Assembly: GCF_900114735.1 (NCBI RefSeq)
Contig: NZ_FOUA01000001.1
Coordinates: 1-64,000, forward strand
DNA: 64,000 bases
From: Halopseudomonas bauzanensis
Lineage (GTDB): Bacteria > Pseudomonadota > Gammaproteobacteria > Pseudomonadales > Pseudomonadaceae
Reading direction: 5' to 3'
Shown: piece by piece, positions 27,370 to 37,096 of the stretch
Numbering within the stretch: position 1 is the stretch's first letter
How the letters are laid out: each line of letters starts with the position of its first letter
Notes under the pieces: generated by a model
Told to the model about the DNA's origin: nothing
Databases searched by the model: none
What the model saw: only the letters and a program-made list of their open reading frames with translations
Position numbers and translations under genes: made by a program

Positions 27370-29778
27370 CTAGTCGCGTACAGGAGGCGGCGCGATCACC
27401 TCGCGCGAGCCATTGGTATTCATTGGTGTTACGACACCCGCCATTTCCATGGATTCAATCATGCGCGCGGCTCGGTTGTAACCAATCTTGAGCTTGCGCT
27501 GCACCGCGGAAATGGACGCCCGGCGGCTCTCGGTGACGAAACGCACAGCCTCGTCGTACAGCGCATCTTCCTCTTCGCCGTCACCGCCCATGCTGCCGGC
27601 ATCGAAGCTGCCGCCACCGCCATCGTCGGCGCCATCGAGAATATCCTGAATATAATCCGGCTCGCCACGCAGCTTCCATTCATCCACCAGCCGATGCACT
27701 TCGCCATCGGAGACGAAGGCGCCATGCACCCGCACCGGCAGACTTGTGCCTGGGGGCATATAGAGCATGTCACCGTGACCAAGCAGTTGCTCTGCCCCGC
27801 CCTGGTCCAGAATGGTCCGCGAGTCGATCTTGCTCGATACCTGGAACGCCATCCGCGTGGGGATGTTGGCCTTGATCAGGCCAGTGATCACATCCACCGA
27901 CGGGCGCTGGGTCGCCAGGATCAGGTGGATACCCGCCGCTCGCGCCTTCTGGGCGATCCGGGCGATCAGCTCTTCCACTTTCTTGCCGACGATCATCATC
28001 ATGTCGGCGAACTCGTCGATCACCACCACGATCACCGGCAGGGTTTGCAGCTCGGGCGGGATATCGTCCATGCTTTCCCGACGATACAGCGGATCAGTCA
28101 GCGGCTCCCCGGCCTTCTGCGCATCCTTGACCTTGCGGTTGTAACCCGCCAGGTTGCGCACGCCCAGGGCGGCCATCAGCTTGTAGCGACGCTCCATTTC
28201 CGCGACGCACCAACGCAGGGAATTGGCAGCCTCCTTCATGTCGGTTACCACCGGGCACAACAGATGCGGAATGCCTTCGTAGATCGACAATTCCAGCATC
28301 TTCGGGTCGATCATGATCAACCGTACCTCTTCGGGCGGCGACTTGAACAGGATGCTCAACAGCATGGCATTGACACCCACCGACTTACCCGAACCGGTGG
28401 TACCGGCCACCAGCAGGTGGGGCATCTTGGCCAGATCGGCGAGGATCGGCTTGCCGCCGATGTCGTGCCCCAGGGCGAGCGTCACGGGCGAACTCGCTTC
28501 GTCGAACTCGCGGGTCTGCAGCACTTCCGACAGCCTCACGATCTCGCGATCCTCGTTGGGAATCTCGATACCGACGGTGGTCTTGCCGGGGATGACTTCC
28601 ACCACCCGCACACTGATCACCGCCAGCGACCGCGCCAGGTCCTTAGCCAGGTTGGAAATCTTGCTGACCTTGACGCCGGGCGCCGGCTGGATTTCGAACC
28701 GGGTGATAACCGGTCCAGGCTGGACTTTCTCCACCTCTGCCTCGACCCCGAAATCCTTCAGCTTGATCTCCAGCAGGCGCGACATGGCTTCCAGCGACTC
28801 GGGCGAAAAACCCTTGTTGATCTTGCTCGGTGGATCCAGCAGGCCGATTGGCGGCAGTGAACCGGGTACCACGGGTTCAAAGCCCAGCGGGGCCTGCTTT
28901 TCTTTCTGGGTCCGCACACTGGCGGGCGCCGGTTTGGTGTCCAGCGGTTCGATCTTCGGCGGTTGGCGTTTTTCCTGGGCGGCGACATGCCTGGTCAAGG
29001 CTTCATGACGCTGGGCGCGGGATGCTTCGGCCTGGCGTTTCTCTTCAGCCGATACTGACGGCTCCCGGCGCACGGACGGAGCCTTGTAGGCCGGCTCGTC
29101 CCGTTCGGCGGCTCGCCGTGCCAGCCAGCCGCTCCAGGCACGCTTGAGCAGATCCAGCAGATCCAGGGTAATCCGACCGATAAGATCCATCACCTTGAAC
29201 CAGGACAGGTTGGTGAAAACCGTGATCCCGAACAGGAACAGAGTGAGGTACACCAGGGTGCTGCCCTGCATGTTCAGCACCGGAATGGCCATATCCTGCA
29301 GCAACTGGCCCAACACCCCACCGGCGCCGGCGCCTTCGGGGAAGCTGTCCGGCGCGGTCCCATGCAGGGCCGCCAGCGCGGTACCGGCCAGCAGCGTGAG
29401 CACAAAGCCGATCAGCCGCCAGGAGAACAGCCAGCCGTTCCAGACGAACGGCAGGTGCCGGCGGCGGAACATCTGCCACACCTTGACCGCTACGATGAGA
29501 GGGAACAGATAGGCCAGATAACCCAGCACGAACAGCAGCACATCTGCGATCCAGGCGCCCATGCTGCCGCCGGCGTTCTGCACGGCCACCGTGCCGCTGC
29601 TGCGCGTCCAGCCGGGATCACTGGCATCATAGGTGAACAACGCCATGCACAGATACAGGCACAGGGCGATCATGCCCAGCAGCGCACCTTCGCGCAGGCG
29701 CAAACTGAGCTGCTCTTGCCAGGCAAAGTGCTGGCCTTTGTGAGATCGGGTATCCTTCAACGCTCTGGCTTCCGTCAT
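27370..29778 (-). CDS. ftsK: DNA translocase FtsK
   Basis: The 802-residue product has an N-terminal membrane domain with about four helices (first near residues 33-50), a short linker and a C-terminal motor. The motor has Walker [16 protein letters not shown] near residue 470 and Walker [13 protein letters not shown]. The gamma winged-helix domain ends the protein and would read KOPS sites ([22 protein letters not shown]). FtsK pumps DNA to clear chromosome dimers at division. It is shorter than E. coli FtsK because of the short linker, as usual for Pseudomonas. The expected trxB gene is absent at its start. Confidence 0.97.
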   Translation of the reverse strand: MTEARALKDTRSHKGQHFAWQEQLSLRLREGALLGMIALCLYLCMALFTYDASDPGWTRSSGTVAVQNAGGSMGAWIADVLLFVLGYLAYLFPLIVAVKVWQMFRRRHLPFVWNGWLFSWRLIGFVLTLLAGTALAALHGTAPDSFPEGAGAGGVLGQLLQDMAIPVLNMQGSTLVYLTLFLFGITVFTNLSWFKVMDLIGRITLDLLDLLKRAWSGWLARRAAERDEPAYKAPSVRREPSVSAEEKRQAEASRAQRHEALTRHVAAQEKRQPPKIEPLDTKPAPASVRTQKEKQAPLGFEPVVPGSLPPIGLLDPPSKINKGFSPESLEAMSRLLEIKLKDFGVEAEVEKVQPGPVITRFEIQPAPGVKVSKISNLAKDLARSLAVISVRVVEVIPGKTTVGIEIPNEDREIVRLSEVLQTREFDEASSPVTLALGHDIGGKPILADLAKMPHLLVAGTTGSGKSVGVNAMLLSILFKSPPEEVRLIMIDPKMLELSIYEGIPHLLCPVVTDMKEAANSLRWCVAEMERRYKLMAALGVRNLAGYNRKVKDAQKAGEPLTDPLYRRESMDDIPPELQTLPVIVVVIDEFADMMMIVGKKVEELIARIAQKARAAGIHLILATQRPSVDVITGLIKANIPTRMAFQVSSKIDSRTILDQGGAEQLLGHGDMLYMPPGTSLPVRVHGAFVSDGEVHRLVDEWKLRGEPDYIQDILDGADDGGGGSFDAGSMGGDGEEEDALYDEAVRFVTESRRASISAVQRKLKIGYNRAARMIESMEMAGVVTPMNTNGSREVIAPPPVRD

Positions 29779-29954
29779 GATTCAGCCGCTTATTGTACAG
29801 GTTCTACAAAACTCAGTTGAGTTGACCTGCAAAGATGGGTTGCGTTCCGCCAGTTATGGGAACTATCTTGATAGAGGACAATAACTTAACGATGCTTTTT
29901 GATAAACCTTTCAACATTCCATTTATCTGAAATGCGAACCATACGGGATTTGCG

Positions 29955-30662
29955 ATGACTGAACTGAGGTGGCTGGATCCGGATAGTCTGGACTTTCCAC
30001 CCTCCAGCGAAGCGCTTGCCAGCCCCAACGGACTGCTGGCTGTCGGCGGTGACCTCGCCCCCGCCCGTCTGATAGCCGCCTATCGGCGGGGCATCTTTCC
30101 CTGGTACGAGGAAGGCCAGCCGCTGCTGTGGTGGTCACCCGACCCACGCACCGTACTGACACCCTCCACCCTGCATGTCTCGCGCAGCATGGCGAAATTC
30201 CTGCGCAAGACCGCCTTCCGGGTGACCTTCGACACGGACTTTTCGGCGGTCCTGCGCGCCTGCGCTGAACCGCGCGATTATACCGATGCCACCTGGATCA
30301 CCGCCGATATGCGGCGCGCCTATGAGGAGCTGCATCGGCGCAACATTGCCCACTCGGTGGAGGTCTGGGATGGGACCGAGCTCGTCGGCGGACTCTATGG
30401 GCTCGCGCTGGGCAAGGTCTTCTTCGGCGAATCCATGTTCAGCCGCCGCAGCAACGCATCGAAAACCGGCTTTATCAGTCTGGTTCGCGAACTCGAGCGG
30501 TGTGGCTGCGAGCTGATCGACTGCCAGATGCCGACCGACCACCTGGAAAGTCTGGGCGCTACAACTATTTCCCGCGCGGCTTTCGTCCAGGCTCTCGACA
30601 GGCTGTGCAATGAGCAGATCCCCAGCTGCTGGCGGAACATGCCGGCTCGGGCGCAGGATTGA
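29955..30662 (+). CDS. aat: Leucyl/phenylalanyl-tRNA-protein transferase
   Basis: The 235-residue product carries the Aat signatures [55 protein letters not shown] and [13 protein letters not shown]. It attaches Leu or Phe to proteins with basic N-termini, marking them for ClpS-ClpAP. It is followed 60 bp downstream by bpt, the companion N-degron transferase. In the 175-bp gap from ftsK I see no gene. Confidence 0.95.
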   Translation: MTELRWLDPDSLDFPPSSEALASPNGLLAVGGDLAPARLIAAYRRGIFPWYEEGQPLLWWSPDPRTVLTPSTLHVSRSMAKFLRKTAFRVTFDTDFSAVLRACAEPRDYTDATWITADMRRAYEELHRRNIAHSVEVWDGTELVGGLYGLALGKVFFGESMFSRRSNASKTGFISLVRELERCGCELIDCQMPTDHLESLGATTISRAAFVQALDRLCNEQIPSCWRNMPARAQD

Positions 30663-30722
30663 AGCCCTCCATGCAGCTTCTATACTCAGATCTCCTGGCA
30701 GACAGATTCCAGAGCGATTCCC

Positions 30723-31430
30723 ATGACTGATCTGGCGCACCTGAAGTTCTACGCGACCCAGCCGCACCCCTGCAGCTACCTCACCGAGGAGCAGGCGGTG
30801 ACGCTGTTTCTTGACCCGCAGCAGCCGATCGAGACGGATACCTACAGTCAATTGTCGGAACTGGGTTTTCGTCGCAGTGGCGAACACCTGTATCGCCCGC
30901 ACTGCGCGCAGTGCCGGGCCTGTGTTCCAGCACGCATCCCGTCCGCGGACTTCGTGCCGAACAGGCAACAGGCGCGCATCCACAAGCGCAACCGCGACCT
31001 GCAGGTAACCAGCCGGCGTCCGGCCATGAATGAAGAAATCTACCAGCTGTATTCCCGCTATATCATCGCCCGCCACAGCGACGGCGACATGTATCCGCCG
31101 AGCCGTGAGCAGTTTCAGTCTTTTCTCGTCAGCGAGGATGCATTCTGCGAATTCAACGAGTTCCGCCTGGATGGCCGCCTGCTCGCGGTTGCAGTCACCG
31201 ACCGGCTGAACAATGGGTTATCGGCGGTATACACCTTCTTCGATCCGGACGAGTCATCCCGCAGCCTGGGCCGCTATGCGATCCTCTGGCAAATCGAGCA
31301 GGCACGCCTGGCCGGTCTGCCAGCAGTCTATCTCGGCTACTGGATCAGAAACTGCCGCAAGATGAGCTACAAGACCGAATATCGGCCGCTGGAAATGTTG
31401 ATCAATCAGCGCTGGATCAGGGTCAATTGA
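30723..31430 (+). CDS. bpt: Bacterial aspartate/glutamate leucyltransferase
   Basis: The 235-residue product has the Bpt/ATE pattern: [12 protein letters not shown] at the N-terminus, a cysteine pair at [12 protein letters not shown], and a GNAT-like C-terminal domain ([56 protein letters not shown]). It adds Leu to proteins starting with Asp or Glu. It runs downstream of aat and upstream of infA, as in Pseudomonas. Older annotations call it arginyltransferase ate. Confidence 0.94.
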   Translation: MTDLAHLKFYATQPHPCSYLTEEQAVTLFLDPQQPIETDTYSQLSELGFRRSGEHLYRPHCAQCRACVPARIPSADFVPNRQQARIHKRNRDLQVTSRRPAMNEEIYQLYSRYIIARHSDGDMYPPSREQFQSFLVSEDAFCEFNEFRLDGRLLAVAVTDRLNNGLSAVYTFFDPDESSRSLGRYAILWQIEQARLAGLPAVYLGYWIRNCRKMSYKTEYRPLEMLINQRWIRVN

Positions 31431-31459
31431 TCAGGTTCAAGTAAAAGTACCGGCAAAAC

Positions 31460-31488
31460 TTGGCTGTTGTTGCCTTTTGAGGCACAAT
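31460..31488 (+). promoter_or_regulatory. Putative infA promoter
   Basis: TTGGCT (31460-31465) and CACAAT (31483-31488) are separated by 17 bp, a good sigma-70 layout about 70 bases before the infA ATG. A hairpin follows in the leader. Confidence 0.45.
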
Positions 31489-31502
31489 TGCTCACCTTTT
31501 TT

Positions 31503-31527
31503 GCGGGCTCTCATACCGACAGCCCGC
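31503..31527 (+). promoter_or_regulatory. 7-bp hairpin in the infA leader
   Basis: GCGGGCT (31503-31509) pairs with AGCCCGC (31521-31527) around an 11-base loop. There is no following U-tract. It lies 32 bases before the infA start and ahead of its ribosome site (GAGAGG, 31543-31548). Function unknown. Confidence 0.45.
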
Positions 31528-31558
31528 CTAATGCAACAGATTGAGAGGCCTTTGCTTA

Positions 31559-31777
31559 ATGGCGAAAGAAGACAGTATTGAAATGGAAGGCACCATCGTG
31601 GACACCCTGCCCAACACCATGTTCCGGGTTGAGCTGGAAAACGGCCACGTCGTGACTGCCCACATTTCAGGCAAGATGCGCAAAAACTACATTCGCATCC
31701 TGACCGGTGACAAGGTGCGCGTTGAACTGACACCCTACGACCTGACCAAGGGTCGCATCACCTACCGCGCTCGCTGA
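31559..31777 (+). CDS. infA: Translation initiation factor IF-1
   Basis: The 72-residue protein [20 protein letters not shown] and onward is a near-canonical IF-1 with the OB-fold pattern ([20 protein letters not shown] and [11 protein letters not shown]). GAGAGG at 31543-31548 precedes the ATG; an upstream TTG at 31541 in frame is rejected. It binds the 30S A-site during initiation. In many pseudomonads infA is followed by clpA; here an acyl-CoA dehydrogenase in the opposite direction follows, so synteny breaks. Confidence 0.98.
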   Translation: MAKEDSIEMEGTIVDTLPNTMFRVELENGHVVTAHISGKMRKNYIRILTGDKVRVELTPYDLTKGRITYRAR

Positions 31778-31800
31778 GTTCGGCGGTAGCGTATCCGCAA

Positions 31801-31825
31801 CGCCCCGACACTTCAGTCAGGGGCG
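31801..31825. terminator. infA-end hairpin
   Basis: CGCCCCGAC and GTCAGGGGCG pair (one bulged A) around a six-base loop after infA. No clear U-tract follows, so termination strength is uncertain. Confidence 0.45.
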
Positions 31826-31865
31826 ATGATTTACCCCCGCTGGCTTTTCTCACATCCCCATAAAC

Positions 31866-31900
31866 AAAAAACCGCGTGCAAACCTGCTGTCTGCACACGG
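31866..31900 (-). terminator. Rho-independent terminator of the acyl-CoA dehydrogenase gene
   Basis: On the minus strand CCGTGTGCA pairs with TGCACGCGG (one G-T pair), followed by TTTTTTG. It lies 23 bases past the stop. Confidence 0.75.
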
Positions 31901-31922
31901 CGAAGGGTGGTTGGCGGTCGTA

Positions 31923-33131
31923 TCAGCGTGCCATGTATTTACCCAGCTCGATCTTGCCGATTGATGCGCGATGCACCTCATCCGGGCCATCGGCCAGACG
32001 CAAGGTACGCTGCATGGCATACATGTGGGCGAGCGGTGTGTCCTCCGACACCCCTGCCCCGCCATGCATCTGGATGGCACGGTCGATGACGCGCAACGCC
32101 ACATTCGGAGCTACCACCTTGATCTGCGCAATCTCGCTCTTGGCGATCTTGTTACCTACGGTATCCATCATATAGGCCGCATTCAACGTCAGCAGGCGCG
32201 CCTGGTTAATCTCGATCCGCGATTCCGCGATCAGGTCGATATTGCCACCCAGCAGGGCCAGACGGCGTCCGAAGGCCTCACGCTCCACCGAGCGGCGGCA
32301 CATCAGCTCCAGAGCACGCTCGGCTGCGCCGATCGAACGCATGCAGTGGTGGATGCGGCCTGGCCCGAGGCGACCCTGAGCAATCTCGAAGCCGCGACCC
32401 TCACCCAGCAGCACGTTGCTGTAGGGCACCCGGACGTTATCCAGAATAACCTCCGCATGACCATGGGGCGCGTCGTCATAGCCGAATACCGGGAGCGGAC
32501 GCAGAACCTTTACGCCGGGCGCGTCCATCGGCACCAGAATCATGGAGTGCTGCTGGTGGCGCGGCGCATCGGGGTTGGTCAGACCCATGAAGATCATCAC
32601 CTTGCAGCGTGGATCACAGGCACCGGAAGTCCACCATTTGCGGCCATTGATCACCCACTCATCGCCTTCGCGACGGGCATTGGCCTGCATATTGGTCGCG
32701 TCGGATGAAGCCACCCCTGGCTCAGTCATGCCGAAGCAGGAGCGGATCTCGCCGGCCAGCAACGGTTCCAGCCATTGTTTCTTGTGCTCTTCACTGCCAT
32801 AGCGCACCAGCACTTCCATATTGCCGGTATCCGGCGCGCTGCAGTTGAAGGCTTCGGAGGCCAGGCCAGAGCGGCCCATCAATTCGGCCAGCGGCGCGTA
32901 CTCCAGATTGGTCAAGCCAGCACCCAGCTCCGATTCAGGCAGGAACAGGTTCCACAGGCCGGCGGCACGGGCTTTTTCCTTCAGTTCCTCGACAATGGCG
33001 GTGGGCTGCCAGCGATCGCCTTCGGCAACCTGCCGGTGGAAAATTGCTTCTGCGGGAAAGACATGCTCCTGCATGAAAGCATCGACCTGCTCACGCAGCT
33101 GTTGAACCTTGGGGGAGTATCCGAAATTCAT
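31923..33131 (-). CDS. Acyl-CoA dehydrogenase (ACAD10/11-like)
   Basis: The 402-residue flavoprotein has the acyl-CoA dehydrogenase signatures [17 protein letters not shown] (FAD and substrate contact), [23 protein letters not shown] and [19 protein letters not shown]. The form resembles ACAD10/11-like enzymes of pseudomonads. It would oxidise a CoA ester, passing electrons to EtfAB and ETF-QO. The exact chain length is not predictable. It is divergent from a LysR regulator, which probably controls it; a terminator follows its stop. Confidence 0.92.
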   Translation of the reverse strand: MNFGYSPKVQQLREQVDAFMQEHVFPAEAIFHRQVAEGDRWQPTAIVEELKEKARAAGLWNLFLPESELGAGLTNLEYAPLAELMGRSGLASEAFNCSAPDTGNMEVLVRYGSEEHKKQWLEPLLAGEIRSCFGMTEPGVASSDATNMQANARREGDEWVINGRKWWTSGACDPRCKVMIFMGLTNPDAPRHQQHSMILVPMDAPGVKVLRPLPVFGYDDAPHGHAEVILDNVRVPYSNVLLGEGRGFEIAQGRLGPGRIHHCMRSIGAAERALELMCRRSVEREAFGRRLALLGGNIDLIAESRIEINQARLLTLNAAYMMDTVGNKIAKSEIAQIKVVAPNVALRVIDRAIQMHGGAGVSEDTPLAHMYAMQRTLRLADGPDEVHRASIGKIELGKYMAR

Positions 33132-33308
33132 AATTCACGCACCTTTTCCGTTTTGTTGTACATATGTATCTGGGTCACAAAAAAGGTAGATGAGTCACGC
33201 AAATTTATCTAACCTATTTTCCGCGTGTATAAAGATTCATAAGTTATATATACTCAGCCCGTCTGTATCTATAAGAGCCTATAAACAAGCCATATGAAGG
33301 ATCCAGCG
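33132..33308. promoter_or_regulatory. Divergent promoter region, acyl-CoA dehydrogenase / LysR
   Basis: This 177-bp AT-rich stretch separates the two genes and is the likely binding region of the LysR protein. TGGGTCAC (33171) and TGAGTCAC (33191) are direct repeats spaced by 20 bp. The segment 33225-33260 is rich in TATA-like runs. A classical T-N11-A box is not clear to me. Confidence 0.45.
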
Positions 33309-34256
33309 ATGAACCTCAGTAAAGTGGACCTGAACCTGTTCATTGTGTTTGATGCCATCTACACCGAAGCGAACCTGACCCGAGCCGGCCAGATCGTCGG
33401 CATCACCCAGCCAGCGGTGAGCAATGCGCTGGCCCGACTGCGTGACACCTTCAACGATCCGCTGTTCGTGCGCACCGCTCAGGGCATGGTGCCGACGCCG
33501 ATGGCGCAGAACATCATCACTCCGGTGCGCCACGCGCTGCAGTTGCTGCGCGTTTCCGTACAGGAAAGCCGCAGCTTCAACCCCGACCAAGCCAACAAGA
33601 CCTACCGCATCAGCATGACCGACCTCACCGAGGCGGTGATCCTGCCGCACCTGGCGGCGCGCATCCGGCGCCTGGCACCGAATATCAATATCGACAGCTT
33701 CCTTACCCGGCGCCGGGAAACCACCAAGGAACTGGCCGCCGGACGTCTGGACTTTGCCATCGACGCGCCGTTGAACACCGATACCCAGGTGCGCCATGTA
33801 AAGCTGTTCGAAGATCGCTACGTCTGCATCATGCGCAAGGGCCACCCGCTGGCGGGGAAAGACAAGATCAGCCTGGACGACTATCTGGCGCAGTCGCACA
33901 TCCATATCTCCAGCCGCCGCAACGGGCTGGGCCATGTGGACCTGGCTTTGGGCAAGATGGGGATCCAGCGCCGCGTCGTGCTGCGCTCGCAGCATTACCA
34001 GATGGCGCCGCTGGTGCTGGAATCGACCGACATGGTGATGACCGTCAACGAGCGCTTCGCCCTTCGTCATAACCTGCACTGGGCGGAGCTGCCAATCGAG
34101 GACATTCCGCCGATCCAGACGCACCTGTTCTGGCATGAAAGTACCGATCAGGACCCGGCCAACCGCTGGATGCGCGAACAGATTATCGAGCTGTCGCAAC
34201 AGCTCGAGCGCAAGATGAACAAGGAACGGGAAGCACAGCTGCAAGCCGGCGCCTGA
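33309..34256 (+). CDS. LysR-family transcriptional regulator
   Basis: From the ATG at 33309, with AAGGA at 33296-33300, the 315-residue product is a LysR regulator. It has an N-terminal winged helix-turn-helix (MNLSKVDLNLFIVFDAIYTE, then AGQIVGITQPAVSNALARLR) and a C-terminal periplasmic-binding-like effector domain. It is divergent from the acyl-CoA dehydrogenase, so probable autoregulation and control of that gene follow the usual LysR pattern. An in-frame ATG at 33294 is possible but lacks a suitable ribosome site. Inducer unknown. Confidence 0.92.
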   Translation: MNLSKVDLNLFIVFDAIYTEANLTRAGQIVGITQPAVSNALARLRDTFNDPLFVRTAQGMVPTPMAQNIITPVRHALQLLRVSVQESRSFNPDQANKTYRISMTDLTEAVILPHLAARIRRLAPNINIDSFLTRRRETTKELAAGRLDFAIDAPLNTDTQVRHVKLFEDRYVCIMRKGHPLAGKDKISLDDYLAQSHIHISSRRNGLGHVDLALGKMGIQRRVVLRSQHYQMAPLVLESTDMVMTVNERFALRHNLHWAELPIEDIPPIQTHLFWHESTDQDPANRWMREQIIELSQQLERKMNKEREAQLQAGA

Positions 34257-34262
34257 TCCGCT

Positions 34263-35114
34263 TCACTCCAGCGTCGGCTCTTCTCCGGGAGCCGGCGCGA
34301 ACTGGCCTTCCCAGATTTCCCGATACTTCTCCAATAGCCGGCGCGGCTCGCCCTGACCGGCCATTCGATGCATGCCCTGAGCCAGCGCTGCGCGCAGCGC
34401 CGGCGAATTGCAGGCCGAGTTATGCGACACCGTGAAGTACAGTGCCTCGTTGATCAGCGAACCTTCAATAACGTCCAGCTGATCGAGGATGTTCATCTGC
34501 GCCGCCAGGGCCAACCCCTGATGCCGTTCGTAGATGACATAATCAACCCGCTCGCGCGCCAGCAATTCGAAGGATTGCTGGATGGAAGGAACCATGTTGA
34601 TTTCGAGATGATCGGCAGCGTAGGTATCGAAAGCGGCGCCGAAGCTGTTACTGACCAGCGAGCTGCCGCGCTTGCCGCGCAGATCGTCCCAGCCACTGTA
34701 GGGAAATGCCTTGCCACGCTTGACGAAGATCACGCTCGGCACATCCATGTAGGCGGGATGTACATAGTCCATCTCGGCGAGGCGACTGGGCGTGAGAAAG
34801 GCGCCGGCAAGCATATCAACCCTACCGCTGCGCACTTCCTCCTGGGCGCGGGACCAGGGCCCCACATGCAGTGCATCGACGTGGATACCGCTGCCGTCCA
34901 GCACCTTCTCCAGTAGCTCTACCGCCGCGCCGGTCAACCGCTTGGGATCATCCGGGTCCACCCACAGCACCGGTGGGTACTGAGCGTTGCCGGTGACCAC
35001 GATGCGCTCACAGGTGCCGTTTGCCGCCAGAGTCTGGCCGCTGATGCCCAGCAGGGCGAATGTCAGCGCCACCGCTGACCACAGCTTGCCATTGCATGCC
35101 GTATGCTCCCTCAT
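34263..35114 (-). CDS. Periplasmic amino-acid-type solute-binding protein (SBP_bac_3)
   Basis: The 283-residue product has a signal peptide (ALTFALLGISGQTLAANG) and the family-3 solute-binding fold: ERIVVTGNAQYPPVLW, LTGAAVELLEKVLDGSGIHV, RSGRVDMLAGAFLTPSR, DYVHPAYMDVPSVIFV and DYVIYERHQGLALAA. No membrane permease or ATPase is encoded beside it, so it may be an orphan sensor-type protein or act with distant components. The start at 35114 has GGAGAG upstream; 35138 is an alternative. It is convergent with the LysR gene. Confidence 0.87.
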   Translation of the reverse strand: MREHTACNGKLWSAVALTFALLGISGQTLAANGTCERIVVTGNAQYPPVLWVDPDDPKRLTGAAVELLEKVLDGSGIHVDALHVGPWSRAQEEVRSGRVDMLAGAFLTPSRLAEMDYVHPAYMDVPSVIFVKRGKAFPYSGWDDLRGKRGSSLVSNSFGAAFDTYAADHLEINMVPSIQQSFELLARERVDYVIYERHQGLALAAQMNILDQLDVIEGSLINEALYFTVSHNSACNSPALRAALAQGMHRMAGQGEPRRLLEKYREIWEGQFAPAPGEEPTLE

Positions 35115-35159
35115 CCTGCGCTCTCCCGTCATCATCACAGACCGCAGTATAGCGACAGA

Positions 35160-35771
35160 TCAGGCGGCCGATTCAACCGCACCGCTATGAAAGCGAAATT
35201 CCGCATCATCCTCGATGATCGCCTGGGCCTCGATCGCAGCAAAGAAGGCAATACGCTCGTCTATCGGCTCATCGGCGTAATCGCGGGCCAGCTTGAGATA
35301 GTCCTGGTAGTGACGCGCCTCGGATTTGAGCAGGGAGCGATAGAAGTCGCCCAGCTCGGCGTCCAGGTGCGGCGCCAGTTTGGCAAAACGCTCGCAGGAA
35401 CGTGCCTCGATGAATGCGCCAACAATCAGCGTATCCACCAACCGCCCCGGCTCCACGGTACGCACATGCTCGCGCAGCCGCTGAGCGTAGTGGCTGGCGG
35501 ATAATCCGCGATAGGCCACGCCACGCTTGCTCATCAGCGCAATGACCTGTTCAAAATGCCGCAGCTCCTCCCTTGCCAGGCGCGACATCTTCTGCAGCAG
35601 CTCCGGTTTGTCGATATAGCGGAACATCAGGTTCAGCGCCGTCGAGGCGGCCTTCTTCTCGCAGTTGGCATGGTCGATCAGCAATTCTTCGGGGTGTGCC
35701 AGCGCCTGGCGCACCCAGGCATCCGGGGTGGCGCGCCAGAGAAAGGCGAGCAATTCGTCGGGGAGTGTCAT
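35160..35771 (-). CDS. miaE: tRNA-(ms2io6A37) hydroxylase MiaE
   Basis: The 203-residue diiron enzyme hydroxylates the isopentenyl group of ms2i6A37 in tRNA. Ferritin-like helices carry the metal ligands in CEKKAASTALNLMFRY, REELRHFEQVIALM, AFIEARSCERF and LLKSEARHYQDYLKLA. Length matches. It is a single gene on the minus strand, next to the universal stress protein on the other strand. Confidence 0.93.
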   Translation of the reverse strand: MTLPDELLAFLWRATPDAWVRQALAHPEELLIDHANCEKKAASTALNLMFRYIDKPELLQKMSRLAREELRHFEQVIALMSKRGVAYRGLSASHYAQRLREHVRTVEPGRLVDTLIVGAFIEARSCERFAKLAPHLDAELGDFYRSLLKSEARHYQDYLKLARDYADEPIDERIAFFAAIEAQAIIEDDAEFRFHSGAVESAA

Positions 35772-35942
35772 GTCTTCACGCAGTCAGTGGATCAACCGGC
35801 GATTATACGGCTACGGCGGCACCCTGTCAGACCCACGGCATTGATCCGAGTCAACAGCAGGACGGGAAAAAACGTCTACATTGTCAGTAAGGGAATCCGA
35901 AGGCTCCCAACAGCGACATGCCCCGTTGAAAAGGAAGAACCC

Positions 35943-36803
35943 ATGCAAGCCATCAAACGAATACTGGTGGTCATCGACCCCACCCGGGAAGACAACGTAG
36001 CGCTGGTACGATCCAGGCTGATTGCCGCTTTCATCGGTGCCGAGCTGCATCTGCTGGCATGCGAGAACCGCCACGACCACAAACCGCTGCTGGCGGAGCT
36101 GTGCGCCGGGCTGGAAGCCGCCGGCGTCACGGCCAGTTATACCCAGACGTGGCACGCCAACCTGACCGAGACCATAGTACATACCCTGAGAGCCGAGGGC
36201 TGCGGGCTGGTAATCAAGCAGCACCTGCCGGATAACCCCTTGAAAAAAGCCCTGCTGACCCCGGATGACTGGAAGCTGCTGCGTTATTGCCCTGCACCGG
36301 TATTGCTGGTCAAGGACAGCGCCTCCTGGATGCATGGCAACGTTCTGGCCGCGGTCGACCTGGGCAACCATGACGACCAGCATCATGTGTTGCATGACAC
36401 CATCGTCAGCCACGCGGCGGATATCGCCGACATGATCAATGGCCAGATGCATCTGATCAGCGCCCACCCGGCGCCCATGCTGTCGGCAGCCAACCCGGTC
36501 TACCAGCTGCGCGAGAACATCGTCAGGATCTATACCGACAAGGCCGCGCGTTACCGTGATCAGTACAATATCCCCGAGTCCAACCTGCATATCGACGAGG
36601 GGCCGGCCGATACGCTGATACCCAAGGTGGCGCAGCAGATCGGGGCCAGCGTGACCGTTATCGGCACCGTCGCCCGCACCGGCATCTCCGGTGCGCTGAT
36701 CGGCAATACCGCGGAAGTGGTGCTGGATCAGTTGGGCGGAGATGTGCTGGTACTCAAACCTGATGACATGGTCGCCCATCTGGAACAACTACTGGAAAAG
36801 TGA
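35943..36803 (+). CDS. Tandem-domain universal stress protein (UspE-like)
   Basis: The 286-residue product starts MQAIKRILVVIDPTRED after AGGAAG, and two UspA domains follow. The C-terminal domain has GTVARTGISGALIGNTAEVVLDQLGGDVLVLKP, the usual nucleotide-loop segment G2xG9G(S/T). The first domain has lost most of that loop. UspE-like proteins are implicated in stress tolerance and motility control. An in-frame extension back to 35556 exists but overlaps miaE and is not supported. A terminator follows. Confidence 0.9.
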   Translation: MQAIKRILVVIDPTREDNVALVRSRLIAAFIGAELHLLACENRHDHKPLLAELCAGLEAAGVTASYTQTWHANLTETIVHTLRAEGCGLVIKQHLPDNPLKKALLTPDDWKLLRYCPAPVLLVKDSASWMHGNVLAAVDLGNHDDQHHVLHDTIVSHAADIADMINGQMHLISAHPAPMLSAANPVYQLRENIVRIYTDKAARYRDQYNIPESNLHIDEGPADTLIPKVAQQIGASVTVIGTVARTGISGALIGNTAEVVLDQLGGDVLVLKPDDMVAHLEQLLEK

Positions 36804-36810
36804 GCCAATG

Positions 36811-36841
36811 ATCGCGGCCTGCCACCGGGCCGCGACCTTTT
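36811..36841 (+). terminator. Terminator of the universal stress protein gene
   Basis: ATCGCGGCC and GGGCCGCGA form a strong GC stem around a short loop, followed by CCTTTTG. Eight bases after the stop. Confidence 0.65.
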
Positions 36842-36884
36842 GTCCCTTGCCAACAACAAGAGGCAGGTTGTATCGCCGTCTGCC

Positions 36885-36913
36885 TTAACTTTGTGCGCCT
36901 GTTCCTGTAGAAT
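36885..36913 (+). promoter_or_regulatory. Putative acnB promoter and long leader
   Basis: TTAACT (36885-36890) and TAGAAT (36908-36913) are spaced by 17 bp, a good sigma-70 fit. This leaves an untranslated leader of roughly 175 bases before the acnB GTG, with no competing reading frame of note. A leader of this length could host small-RNA or other post-transcriptional control. Confidence 0.45.
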
Positions 36914-37096
36914 TGCTGGCCGCCGTGAGTGCATGTGTACAGGCGTTTGCCCGCAACCGTATTCTGTTACCCCAGTAAATCAGGTTGCCCCCACCAGATC
37001 GGGCCTGCGCTTGCACCCATCCCTATTTTCGGCATCCCAGGTCCGTGAGGATGACCGTTCCGTCACAAACGGAACAGACTGATGAGGGTAATTATT

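Noticed and set aside
27352-28860. 502-codon plus-strand frame over ftsK
   Set aside because: Antisense to the FtsK motor domain, His/Gln-rich, with no known domain.
36848-36856. AACAACAA upstream of acnB as a Crc/Hfq site
   Set aside because: It lies upstream of the predicted promoter and about 240 bases from the start codon, so it is probably not in the acnB leader.
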